64,000 nucleotides of DNA from CAMDKS01 sp964402975. Its GTDB lineage: Bacteria > Bdellovibrionota_B > Oligoflexia > Oligoflexales > RGVZ01. Position numbers and translations under genes: made by a program. The stretch spans positions 62,001 to 126,000 of the forward strand of contig CAYOEM010000003.1 of the NCBI GenBank assembly GCA_964402975.1, written 5' to 3'. The notes beneath the pieces were generated by a model, which made no database searches, was not told where the DNA came from, and saw nothing but the letters and a program-made list of their open reading frames with translations. Shown piece after piece: positions 1-8,098 of this stretch (within the stretch, counting starts at the first letter, position 1; the number at the start of each line of letters is the position of its first letter).

Positions 1-418
1 TTCAATTTTTGGCGAGGTTGTTTCCGGGTACGACGTTGTGAAGAAGATTTCTCTTGTAAAGGCGTCAAACGACAAGCCGCTGAAGGACGTAAAAATCGAG
101 AAGCTTGAGATTTTGGGTGATTGGTTCAAACCAGTTGAAGTCAAGAAATCCAAGGAACTCACTCAGGACGACATTAAAAACATTTCAAAACGTCCCGTGG
201 AGTCCCTATTGTCAAAGATTGGGGACAGTCAGGGATTTGGCTCCTTGTCCCAGGCGACATTTACTGATGGTATGGCCAGGGGCGACCAAATTCAGGTGCG
301 CTATACGGCCAATTACTCGAAGTCAAAGGGCGCCCAGTTTATCGGAATATTCTCCGTGAAAAATGGTAAAACGGCAGAAGTGCAGCAATTTCAGTTTGCG
401 CGCGGACAAGGGCAATAA
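1..418 (+). CDS. peptidyl-prolyl cis-trans isomerase, cyclophilin type (3' part only)
   Basis: The reading frame is open from base 2, so the gene begins left of the window. The first visible residues, SIFGEVVSGYDVVKKI, match the FGxVxxGxDVVxKI strand-helix at the C-terminal end of the cyclophilin beta-barrel, which catalyses prolyl isomerisation in folding proteins. After it come about 100 residues outside the usual cyclophilin domain (ending FARGQGQ), an accessory C-terminal domain I do not recognise. Because the N-terminus is missing, I cannot say whether it is secreted. It ends 3 bases before the mtgA start, so the two are probably co-transcribed. The family call rests on the short conserved tail only. 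Confidence 0.7.
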   Translation, partial: SIFGEVVSGYDVVKKISLVKASNDKPLKDVKIEKLEILGDWFKPVEVKKSKELTQDDIKNISKRPVESLLSKIGDSQGFGSLSQATFTDGMARGDQIQVRYTANYSKSKGAQFIGIFSVKNGKTAEVQQFQFARGQGQ

Positions 419-421
419 ATT

Positions 422-1525
422 TTGGTCAATGAAGGGTCATCCATTACACCCAAGACCGCTCTCGAGTCGGATGACGATTTAAACGAGTTGTATGACGCTG
501 AGAGGTCTGCGGGTCGGTGGTATCGCCGGCGGCGGTACTGGGCGCTCTTCGTTGTCGTCATTTTTTTGATTTGGTTTGTCCCTTTTGTTCCGGCCCTATT
601 TTTATCGACAATTACGGTCACGCGATTAGACGCGCGAGGTGATCCAATTGAAGTCGACGTGGGTCGGGGAACAAAGCAATGGGTTGATATCGAAAAGGTC
701 TCGCGTCACTTGGTTAATGCCGTGATCGTGGCTGAGGATGCAAAGTTTTACCGACATCATGGTTTTGATTTTCAGGCTATCGCCAAGGCCATAGAGCTGA
801 ATCGGAAAAAAGGGCGATACGTCCGTGGAGCCTCTACCATCAGTCAGCAAGTGGTAAAGATTGCATTCTTAAGCCGAGAAAAGACCATCGTTCGCAAAGT
901 CAGAGAAGCCATGGGGACTTTGTTACTCGAAGTTCTTATGTCAAAAGATCAAATCTTAGAGTGGTACATCAATCTCTGTGAGTTTGGTGGTGGTATTTAT
1001 GGTGTGAAGTCGGCCGGCGCATATTACTTCAAAACCAGGCCAGAACTTCTAACGATCGAGCAGGCCGTAAACTTGGCGGTGGTTATTCCTAGTCCTAACA
1101 AATGGAGTAAGGGCTTGCGATCAAAATCATTGACACAATTTGGGCAAAAACGATTCGCTCGTATTGTGAATAACCTTTACTTAGCGAATTACATAACTGA
1201 CGTTCAGCGCCAGACCGCGCTAGCCCGTGGAAACTTTGGATACCCAATAACAGGTTATGGCGCCCTCAGTGGTGATGATGACGATTGCGGCGGGGATAAG
1301 GAGTGTGAGGATGGTGCATCCGATGCGCGAGATGTTAATCAGACGCCCGCCGCGCCACCAGAAAACGCGCCCAACGTGGGCGTCAGTACTCCGCAAGTTG
1401 GAGGCGAGATGGAGCAGCCAACGGCCCCGGTAGAGACGCCGACCGACCAGGTCGTTCAACCCAACGAAGACGACGACGCCGACGGCGATGATGCTATGGA
1501 ACCGGCAGCGGAGGGACAGCCTTGA
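422..1525 (+). CDS. mtgA: monofunctional peptidoglycan glycosyltransferase (GT51)
   Basis: Polymerises lipid II into glycan strands at the outer face of the inner membrane. One membrane helix lies near residues 39-62. The GT51 motifs follow in order: EDAKFYRHHGFD with catalytic Glu105, GASTISQQ, RKVREA, ILEWYINL, GIYGVKSAGAYYF, and LAVVIPSPNKWS. No transpeptidase domain follows, so it is an MtgA-type rather than a class A PBP. Unusually, about 95 residues after the catalytic domain form an acidic, Pro-rich, low-complexity tail (DDDDCGGDKECEDG, later EDDDADGDD). The start is TTG, preceded by AAGGG at a short distance. The stop overlaps the TTG start of the prepilin peptidase (TTGA). Confidence 0.9.
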   Translation: MVNEGSSITPKTALESDDDLNELYDAERSAGRWYRRRRYWALFVVVIFLIWFVPFVPALFLSTITVTRLDARGDPIEVDVGRGTKQWVDIEKVSRHLVNAVIVAEDAKFYRHHGFDFQAIAKAIELNRKKGRYVRGASTISQQVVKIAFLSREKTIVRKVREAMGTLLLEVLMSKDQILEWYINLCEFGGGIYGVKSAGAYYFKTRPELLTIEQAVNLAVVIPSPNKWSKGLRSKSLTQFGQKRFARIVNNLYLANYITDVQRQTALARGNFGYPITGYGALSGDDDDCGGDKECEDGASDARDVNQTPAAPPENAPNVGVSTPQVGGEMEQPTAPVETPTDQVVQPNEDDDADGDDAMEPAAEGQP

Positions 1526-2367
1526 GCTCTCTATACTCCGTCATTGTTGCAGCGCAGTCATTTTACTTTTGGTCCATCGTAGCTCTTGGCGCTTGCATCG
1601 GTTCATTTATGAACGTTTGCATCCTTCGAATTCCAGAGCAGAGTTTTTTTAATCATTTGCGTTCAGTTTGTCCGTCTTGTGGAAAACAAATTCCAGCGTG
1701 GTTAAACATACCCATTTTCAGTTTTGTTATGCTAAGGGGTCGCGCCCAATGTTGCAGCGCAAAATTATCGTGGCAGTATCCTTTGATTGAAATAGCCGGC
1801 GCGCTGATTTTTGCCGGAATGTATCTCAAATTTCCATTTTTAGGTTGGTCAATTTCAGGTTCAGAATTTGAAATCAATCTGTTTATTCGATGGATGCACG
1901 CATCATTATTTGTGTCGCTTATGCTTGTCATGAGTGTGATTGACGCCAAGCTCATGATTATTCCGGACGTTTTAAGTATAGGAATGATTATTACCAGCCC
2001 CATCGTTGTCTTGGTACATCCTGATTTGGATTTTAAGTCGTCGGCAGTGGGTGTTTTTTTGGGGGGCGGAATTCTCTACCTTGTGGCTTGGATATATTGG
2101 TTGATACGCCGGGAATATGGCCTTGGTTTTGGAGATGTAAAATTACTTGCTGCAATTGGTGGGTGGCTAGGTTGGCAGGCGGTTTTCCCCACATTATTTC
2201 TGGGCAGTATTACCGGGACATTGGTGGCTGTGGCCATTATGTTAACGGCCAGACGATTCTCTTGGCAGATGAAAATTCCATTTGGACCTTACCTTGCAAT
2301 CGGAGCTGTGAGTCATCTTTTATGGGGCGCTGAGTTTTTCTTGTTTTTCGTTGGTAGCCAGCCATAA
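1522..2367 (+). CDS. pilD: type IV prepilin peptidase / N-methyltransferase (A24)
   Basis: Inner-membrane aspartyl protease that cleaves and N-methylates type IV pilin or type II secretion pseudopilin leaders. Several hydrophobic helices span the protein. The N-terminal GSFMNVCILRIP motif and the catalytic aspartates Asp141 (VIDAKLMIIPD) and Asp205 (GFGDVKLLAAIGGW) are present. The cytosolic zinc-binding domain is atypical: CPSC at residues 50-53 is normal, but the second pair is adjacent cysteines (Cys77-Cys78, AQCCSA) instead of CxxC. The TTG start overlaps the mtgA stop by TTGA. No pilus or secretion genes adjoin it here, so its substrates must lie elsewhere. Confidence 0.9.
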   Translation: MSSLYSVIVAAQSFYFWSIVALGACIGSFMNVCILRIPEQSFFNHLRSVCPSCGKQIPAWLNIPIFSFVMLRGRAQCCSAKLSWQYPLIEIAGALIFAGMYLKFPFLGWSISGSEFEINLFIRWMHASLFVSLMLVMSVIDAKLMIIPDVLSIGMIITSPIVVLVHPDLDFKSSAVGVFLGGGILYLVAWIYWLIRREYGLGFGDVKLLAAIGGWLGWQAVFPTLFLGSITGTLVAVAIMLTARRFSWQMKIPFGPYLAIGAVSHLLWGAEFFLFFVGSQP

Positions 2368-2547
2368 AATTAAACCTATGAGTAATTGGTATTGTGACAA
2401 AGTAGTCCGCAAACGGCTTTGATTACAGTGCTATTCTTCCGCTTTGGTATGGGGATGTTGTGTGATCCTTTGGTTTCAGGGGTTGTGAATTAGGGGTATA
2501 ATTGGTCAAAGGGTTTCTGCGGCATTTTGTATTTTGGGAGATAGATC

Positions 2548-3693
2548 GTGGCGTCCGATATGAGTTCGAGTAATGATGTGAGAACGGCCGCGGCGCTGGC
2601 AGCTTTTAGATCGCCTCCTGCGGTGTATGGAACCTTCCAAGGTACCCAGCTGGAGTTTGCGCGATACTGTTCTGAACAATTTGAGTCGGAAGTCAGCTTG
2701 AAAGGGCTTTTGCGAAAACTGGTTGCCATGATGGCAAGTTGGACTGGCATTGATAGGGTTGAGTACTTTACGACGGCTTCAGTTGACCAGGGTATACGAG
2801 TCGAGGAAACGCAGATATCTTTTCCTGGTGAGAAAAGCTTTGACGACCAATCCGCGCAGGATATTGCTCAGGCCTTGAAAAATCGCGTGGAACTCGCAAA
2901 GTCAGAGACTTATGGGATGGCCTTGCTGACTATGCAGGGACAGAGTCACTGGTGCGCAAAATTTTCGGGACCTCGTGGGGCCGAGGGGTTTCTCGTCTGG
3001 ACCGTGCAGGATTTCATGCGAGGCACCAGTAATCCCGCGCATCAGTCTGGAGCTTCCGAGGGTCGTCAACAGCTTGAATTTTTGGTGGAGTCCGCGCAGC
3101 AGGCCGCTAAGTGGCTGCTACGCCTCGACCATGCTCAAGCTTTATTGTACGAGGATGATGTAACTGGATTGTTTAACTTCAGGTATCTTGATGTCGCACT
3201 CGATAGCGAGTTTCGGCGTCTTCAAAGATTCCATTCCCCATTTAGCGTTCTTTTTATTGATATCGACAACTTCAAGCAAGTTAATGATATCCATGGTCAC
3301 CTTGTTGGTAGCAGTATCTTGCGACAGGTGGGAGCGCAGATTAGATCAGCCCTGCGGGACGTGGATGTCGTCATTCGCTACGGCGGCGATGAGTTTGTTG
3401 TTGTTCTGATTGGCACAAATAGTACCCAGGCATTACAGGCTGCTGAGCGGGTTCGAAACCAAGTCAGTCGATTTGGATTTTCAGGCGAGGGGCATTCTGA
3501 AAGTATCAGTGTGACCGCTTCGATCGGTGTGGCGTCTTGCCCCCAGCATGCACGTGATAAACAGTCGCTTTTGAAGTTGGCTGACGAAACCATGTATGCC
3601 GCTAAACGTAGCGGAAAGAATCGAGTGATTATGGTTCAAGACAAGTTTGATCAGATTGCGGGCAGTTTGACGCTGCCAAGGGGAGCTAAATAA
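2548..3693 (+). CDS. diguanylate cyclase (GGDEF) with N-terminal sensor-like region
   Basis: Makes cyclic di-GMP from two GTP. The C-terminal GGDEF domain (about residues 205-370) carries the signature at residues 279-283 (RYGGDEFVVVL) and the upstream IDIDNFKQVND metal-binding segment. The inhibitory I-site RxxD (RDVD) sits exactly five residues before GGDEF, so product inhibition is likely. Residues 1-190 have no membrane helix and look like a degenerate GAF-type sensory domain (inference). No EAL domain follows. The start is GTG. Its stop overlaps the thioesterase start (TAATG), the first of several overlaps in this operon. Confidence 0.9.
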   Translation: MASDMSSSNDVRTAAALAAFRSPPAVYGTFQGTQLEFARYCSEQFESEVSLKGLLRKLVAMMASWTGIDRVEYFTTASVDQGIRVEETQISFPGEKSFDDQSAQDIAQALKNRVELAKSETYGMALLTMQGQSHWCAKFSGPRGAEGFLVWTVQDFMRGTSNPAHQSGASEGRQQLEFLVESAQQAAKWLLRLDHAQALLYEDDVTGLFNFRYLDVALDSEFRRLQRFHSPFSVLFIDIDNFKQVNDIHGHLVGSSILRQVGAQIRSALRDVDVVIRYGGDEFVVVLIGTNSTQALQAAERVRNQVSRFGFSGEGHSESISVTASIGVASCPQHARDKQSLLKLADETMYAAKRSGKNRVIMVQDKFDQIAGSLTLPRGAK

Positions 3694-4205
3694 TGGGTCA
3701 AACTACGGCGGCAGCTGCTCCGAAGCCAGTGTCTTTGAGTCAGGTAACAATGACGGAAATGGTTTTACCTCAGCATACTAATGCACTAGGCAGTGTTTTT
3801 GGCGGCACTGTCATGAGTTGGGTTGATATAGCAGCGGCTACGTGTGCCATGCGACATTCGGCTCGGCAAGTTGTCACGGCAAGCGTGGATGCCATGCATT
3901 TTTTAGCACCCGTAAGACTTGGCTGGATCATAACAATTCAGGCATCCGTTAACTACGTGGGCGGAACTAGTTGTGAGATTGGAGTCAAAGTAACATCAGA
4001 AAATCCTATCTCAGGCGAGCGATTTCATAATGCGTCAGCCTATTTGACATTTGTTGCGCTTGATAGCCATAGTCGTCCGACTGCGATCCCTGGCTTGATC
4101 CTGCAGTCAGACGATGAGCGACGAAGAAACTCCGCTGCTCGTCTTCGGCGTGAGAGTCGATTGAAACTGAAAAACGAACTGCATGTCCGTCGCGACAATA
4201 CATAA
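3693..4205 (+). CDS. hotdog-fold acyl-CoA thioesterase
   Basis: Hydrolyses acyl-CoA to free acid and CoA in the cytoplasm. It has the acyl-CoA hydrolase signature TNALGSVFGGTVMSWVDIAA, with the hotdog-helix Asp (WVD) expected to be catalytic, then HFLAPVRLGWI and ASAYLTFVAL strands. About 170 residues is normal for the YciA/BFIT group. It overlaps the diguanylate cyclase stop by one base and the next gene by 23 bp, so translation is probably coupled. The C-terminal 35 residues are Arg-rich and highly charged (DDERRRNSAARLRRESR). Substrate chain length cannot be read from the sequence. Confidence 0.85.
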   Translation: MGQTTAAAAPKPVSLSQVTMTEMVLPQHTNALGSVFGGTVMSWVDIAAATCAMRHSARQVVTASVDAMHFLAPVRLGWIITIQASVNYVGGTSCEIGVKVTSENPISGERFHNASAYLTFVALDSHSRPTAIPGLILQSDDERRRNSAARLRRESRLKLKNELHVRRDNT

Positions 4206-5544
4206 TAAGAGAACGAATCTTTTCGTCTCGTTTTTTTCGACACTATCGGTTGTCATGGTCGTGGCCGTCTGGCCGGTCTATGGGCAGAGACTAGTGCCGC
4301 CCATGCCTAAAGATATGAAAACGACCCGAGTGAGTATGATGACTGTTGGCGCCGGAGAAGCGCTATACTCAAGATATGGTCATACGATGTTGAGGGTCAT
4401 GGACTCCTCAAACAATCTAGATTATTTGGTTAATTGGGGGATATTCGATTACTCCGATCCGTTCTTTATCCCCAAGTTTTTCCGCGGCGTTATGATCTAT
4501 CAACTTGGGTTCACCGGCACTGGCCCGACAATTGATTATTATCGCGACGTGGAGCGTCGACCCATAGTCGAAAGCGAATTAATATTGACGACTCGGCAAA
4601 AGCAGAAACTGTTTGATAAGATTTTTTTGAATGCATTGCCAGAAAACTATAGGTATCCGTACCAATACTTTAGAAACAACTGTGCCACTATAACTAGGGA
4701 CTATCTTGACGAGGTTCTCGGAGGGGCTATAAAAGCCAAGTATCAAGGTGTTTCAGCCGGCGTTACGTACCGAGATTATTCCCGACAGAATTTTGCAAGT
4801 CACACCATCGTAGGTTGGGGATTGGATGTTCTTTTTAATAGTGATACGGACCGGATATTATCGCGATGGGAGGAAATGTTTTATCCTCCGAAGCTTCGTG
4901 AGTATCTTGCAAAGATGCCAAGTTTGGATGACGAGGGGCGCCCGCATCCTTATCTTAAGCTTTTGTCGCCGCAGAATGTTGTTGTAAATCTGCCAGAGCC
5001 CAGCCATTACGCCATTGATGGGTACTACCTGACCTGGGCGATATCGGGCGTTCCGCTGTTCTTGATTGGCATGATGATGCTTGCCAGATGGCGCCAGTCG
5101 CGAATAGATTTGCCCGCTTGGTGCTTTCGTCTATTCGGCTTCGCAAGTCTTTGGTGGGGAATGACGCATGGTTTTTTTGGTTTGATACACCTTGGGGCTT
5201 GGATGTTTTCTAGTCATACAGATCTGCATAAAAACATGAATATGATTATGTTTTGGCCGATTGATATGTTGATTCTGGTGGTGGGCATTCAAATGGGTAT
5301 ACTCGGTCGAGATTGGCGTTTTAAGGGGCGGCTTTCAAAAGAATTCTGGCATAAATTTGCGAAACTACACATTTTGGCGATTCCAGTTTTCGCAATTGTG
5401 TCGATTTCGGGGGTGTCTTCGCAGAATACGGCTCGTGTCCTGGCCTACCTGACGCCGCTAACTCTGCTATACTATCTTGTGATGGTCAGGCTGACCCTGT
5501 GTGAGAGGGCCTCCGGACCGAAGGGGCAATCATCCTATGCATGA
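4183..5544 (+). CDS. DUF4105 family membrane protein
   Basis: The N-terminal signal or anchor helix (about residues 10-34) is followed by an extracytoplasmic DUF4105-like domain: EALYSRYGHTMLRV, LVNWGIFDYSDPFF, and YFRNNCATITRDYLDE. The conserved His and Cys are reminiscent of papain-like/NlpC-P60 folds. About four hydrophobic segments fill residues 280-445. The family occurs in many Bacteroidota and Proteobacteria and its activity is poorly defined; I infer a periplasmic hydrolase-like domain on a membrane base. The start overlaps the thioesterase gene by 23 bp and the end overlaps the next gene by 8 bp. Confidence 0.75.
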   Translation: MSVATIHNKRTNLFVSFFSTLSVVMVVAVWPVYGQRLVPPMPKDMKTTRVSMMTVGAGEALYSRYGHTMLRVMDSSNNLDYLVNWGIFDYSDPFFIPKFFRGVMIYQLGFTGTGPTIDYYRDVERRPIVESELILTTRQKQKLFDKIFLNALPENYRYPYQYFRNNCATITRDYLDEVLGGAIKAKYQGVSAGVTYRDYSRQNFASHTIVGWGLDVLFNSDTDRILSRWEEMFYPPKLREYLAKMPSLDDEGRPHPYLKLLSPQNVVVNLPEPSHYAIDGYYLTWAISGVPLFLIGMMMLARWRQSRIDLPAWCFRLFGFASLWWGMTHGFFGLIHLGAWMFSSHTDLHKNMNMIMFWPIDMLILVVGIQMGILGRDWRFKGRLSKEFWHKFAKLHILAIPVFAIVSISGVSSQNTARVLAYLTPLTLLYYLVMVRLTLCERASGPKGQSSYA

Positions 5545-6301
5545 AACACGGAAGCATTTAGCTGACCTCTTTGATAGAGGAAAAAATGGTGAGAGCGAGG
5601 CCTTTGAAGCTCTCCTCGCTGCTGAAAGCGGACGTCTTTTTGACTATTTAATGCGGATGAACGGTCAAATTTCTCGATCATATGAGATTATGCAAGAGTC
5701 ATTGAACGGTATCCGTCATATAGCTGACCAAAAAGAAGACCTACAGGATCTTCTTGTTGTTCTCTATAAGACTGCCAGATCTTTTTCCATCGAGATATGG
5801 AATGCCGATACCTCCAAACTGGAGAATTCTGCTTATTTTTCAAATGCAGGTAATGAGATCGATTCGAAAACCGCAATCCAGCTTGTTGAATTGGAGAAAG
5901 TTTTAAGATCACTTCCTGCTAAACAGCGTGAGACTGTTCTTTTGAAATCTCGATTTGGATTCGCAGAAGAAGATATAGTTGCGATAACTGGGTACTCAGC
6001 AGATGACGTTCAGGAGTTCTTATCTCAAAGTATGAGTGTGCTCGAGGCGGCCACGGATCTAAATTCGCAGAAGATTGCGAAATTCATGGGTCTTCTTTTA
6101 TTTTTTCCAGTTCCTGATCAAGGGGACCAGGGGACTCAGAATCTTAGCTTAGTTGTGCGTGATCTAAAAAAGTCATCAAAATCTGTCCGTATTGGTCTTA
6201 TTCGAGTTATTAGCGGATTGTTTTTGATTATCGTCGTTACTTTTATTGTTCTAAACTTCAGGTTAATATCTGACTACTTGCAAGCTATTTTGGAGCTTTA
6301 G
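5537..6301 (+). CDS. membrane-tethered ECF sigma-factor-like protein
   Basis: Residues about 1-75 look like sigma region 2 (ESGRLFDYLMRMNGQISRSYE). Residues about 120-175 look like a region 4 helix-turn-helix (LRSLPAKQRETVLLKSRFG, EEDIVAITGYSADDVQEFLS). A single hydrophobic helix near the C-terminus (GLFLIIVVTFIVLNF) would anchor it in the inner membrane. Region 2 is divergent, so promoter recognition is not assured. I chose ATG 5537, with AAGGGG ten bases upstream, over an in-frame GTG at 5501. It overlaps the DUF4105 gene by 8 bp and the convergent next gene by 17 bp. It may be a membrane-sequestered regulator of this operon. Confidence 0.6.
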   Translation: MHETRKHLADLFDRGKNGESEAFEALLAAESGRLFDYLMRMNGQISRSYEIMQESLNGIRHIADQKEDLQDLLVVLYKTARSFSIEIWNADTSKLENSAYFSNAGNEIDSKTAIQLVELEKVLRSLPAKQRETVLLKSRFGFAEEDIVAITGYSADDVQEFLSQSMSVLEAATDLNSQKIAKFMGLLLFFPVPDQGDQGTQNLSLVVRDLKKSSKSVRIGLIRVISGLFLIIVVTFIVLNFRLISDYLQAILEL

Positions 6302-6959
6302 TCGTTTTATTTTTCTTAGCTTGACGTTTAGTCTTATCAATTGTTTTTTGAATGTCTTTACCAACCCGGCGTAACTCGCTGTTGCCGCTCATTTTTAATT
6401 CTTTTGCTAATTCGCTGATGAAATAATCTGAATCAACTGTCGCGAGGTGAACTAAGGTGTGAACGTCGAAATACTCGGTAATCCCTTGCATTTCAGCGGA
6501 CGTTTTGTGCCCATCAATCTTAATTCTTTCAAAGTATATGTCTTCGACTTGGGCGATCTCGGCATGAATCCTGTGGGCGAATTGATTCAAAAAGTTATCA
6601 AGATCACGCTGCGTTTTTGATGAATTCTTCAAGGATTTAAATTGTGAAACTTCGGCAATTTTGCTGTCAAAAGACGGGAGCCAGAGGTTAAAACTTGCAT
6701 CAATGGCGGCTGTTTGTGATTTTTTTATGGCGATCGGTAGATCCCTCGACTTTGGGAGGGCGAAATGGAATCTGCTCTCCTTGGCTGTGCTGATCAATTG
6801 ATCACTCGGAGTGTCTACCCAAGTTGGCCTTGTTTCTTTATTGCGCTCTACAACAACGCCGTCGGGTCTTGAATTACGTGAAAGATAAACGCAGCTCATA
6901 ATGCTGGAGCTCAGGAGTGCTACTGCGGAGTAGAGAACTAGAGGCTTATTGACGTTCAT
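6285..6959 (-). CDS. putative lipoprotein, LPP20-like
   Basis: The N-terminal hydrophobic segment ends SSSIMSC, a weak lipobox, so it may be an envelope lipoprotein of about 200 mature residues. An RPTWVDTP motif and the overall layout recall LPP20-type lipoproteins, which often start the mature domain with a P-x-W-V segment. The rest is helical and charged, ending in a Lys-rich tail (KRQAKKNKTTKAPK). The start codon adjoins the stop of the small gene upstream on this strand, so the pair is co-transcribed. The 3' end overlaps the convergent sigma-like gene by 17 bp. Function unknown. Confidence 0.6.
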   Translation of the reverse strand: MNVNKPLVLYSAVALLSSSIMSCVYLSRNSRPDGVVVERNKETRPTWVDTPSDQLISTAKESRFHFALPKSRDLPIAIKKSQTAAIDASFNLWLPSFDSKIAEVSQFKSLKNSSKTQRDLDNFLNQFAHRIHAEIAQVEDIYFERIKIDGHKTSAEMQGITEYFDVHTLVHLATVDSDYFISELAKELKMSGNSELRRVGKDIQKTIDKTKRQAKKNKTTKAPK

Positions 6960-7180
6960 TATTTTTTTTCTTGGCCGTTGTTCTTGGCTTGCGATTTTCC
7001 ATCATTGGATTTGGATGCTCGGTGCGAGCGAATTTTTTCAAGTACGCGTGAGAGTAGTCCTGGATTGCTCGACACGATAGACCTCACCGCCTCATATTCA
7101 TCCATATTACCCCGGGGGCTACTTTTGGGAATTCCGTTGTTATCGGAAGATTTTTTTTTATCTTGCGAATCACCAAACAT
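6959..7180 (-). CDS. small hydrophilic hypothetical protein
   Basis: A 73-residue charged protein without a signal peptide or membrane helix. It is Lys/Ser/Asn-rich at both ends (DKKKSSDNNG at the start, KSQAKNNGQEKK at the end) with a short predicted helix between (AVRSIVSSNPGLLSRVLEKI). A strong GGAGG Shine-Dalgarno lies 7-8 bases before the ATG, which supports a real gene. It is directly upstream of the lipoprotein gene and abuts its start. I recognise no family. Confidence 0.6.
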   Translation of the reverse strand: MFGDSQDKKKSSDNNGIPKSSPRGNMDEYEAVRSIVSSNPGLLSRVLEKIRSHRASKSNDGKSQAKNNGQEKK

Positions 7181-7240
7181 GGGGTTTCCTCCAATCTGCG
7201 TTTGAGCGCAGGGTTCTTACCCGATTATACCACGAAAGTA

Positions 7241-8017
7241 TCAAAGGAAGTGATAGAGTAGACCAAGGGCTGCGCCTTGGCTTCGGCGTTTGATCTTTAC
7301 ATCCACTAACTTATCTTCGGCGTCAGCAGGACGTTTAAAAAACGTTGTTGAGTCGCTCCAGATTATATGTACCGCGGTATCTAGTACGAAGAACAAATCC
7401 ACCCCAAAATAAAACTGCAAGGATTCTCCTGTCAGAGAAGCATTTTCCCAGGTGCCATCCTCGCGCCGTGTTTTCAGGTCATTAAAGCGCTCTAATTGTG
7501 CTCCGATGCCAGCAATAATACGCCCCGATGGATCGTAATTGTAGGTGAGGCCGGCCTGCACTCCGGGTAAAAACCATGAGGGAGTCGGTTGAAATTTATC
7601 GTCTAACTTTTTCTCGTCGGCTAAAGCGTAGCCAGCGCTTGAGCCGAGAAAGTAGCCAGTTTTTCCCGCGATCAAGATATGAAATGTATAATTACCGATG
7701 AGTGTCACCTGCCTTGATCGGTAGTTTTCGCTACGAAGGTCACCAAATTTGTCGACGATCCACGTAGTCGATGAATAGCCAGACTCAAGGCTCAAATTAT
7801 GATCACGGCGAAATCCTCGTACATAGCGGTCCCAAACGTGGGGGGACAGCTCTAGTGTCCTGATGTTATCGGGTTGATTTGTGACCGATTCGCCTATGGA
7901 TGAGTCAGTTAGGCTCTTAGGGGGGGCAACATCTTTGGCGTAAACATCTGAAAAAAAAGCAAAAAACAACGAGATCCCAATGAGGTGGGGCAGCGTCATT
8001 TGCGTTTTTTTTACCAT
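7241..8017 (-). CDS. putative outer-membrane beta-barrel protein
   Basis: A signal peptide (residues 1-27, LIGISLFFAFFSDVYA) precedes an export-type protein with alternating aromatic/hydrophobic strands: VTLIGNYTFHILIAG, YFLGSSAGYAL, GLTYNYDPSGRIIAGIGAQL, and LQFYFGVDLFFVL. It ends GLLYHFL with a terminal aromatic-containing strand, the usual signal for outer-membrane assembly. Its length (258 residues) suits an 8-10-stranded barrel. No closer family is recognised. It is divergent from ftsY with a short shared promoter region. Confidence 0.6.
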   Translation of the reverse strand: MVKKTQMTLPHLIGISLFFAFFSDVYAKDVAPPKSLTDSSIGESVTNQPDNIRTLELSPHVWDRYVRGFRRDHNLSLESGYSSTTWIVDKFGDLRSENYRSRQVTLIGNYTFHILIAGKTGYFLGSSAGYALADEKKLDDKFQPTPSWFLPGVQAGLTYNYDPSGRIIAGIGAQLERFNDLKTRREDGTWENASLTGESLQFYFGVDLFFVLDTAVHIIWSDSTTFFKRPADAEDKLVDVKIKRRSQGAALGLLYHFL

Positions 8018-8098
8018 GATTATTCGGCCTTATATGCGGTATAAATGTTGCGGCTTCGCGAAAATGATGACCTCAATGATAGTTGTTTGGAGCAAATG

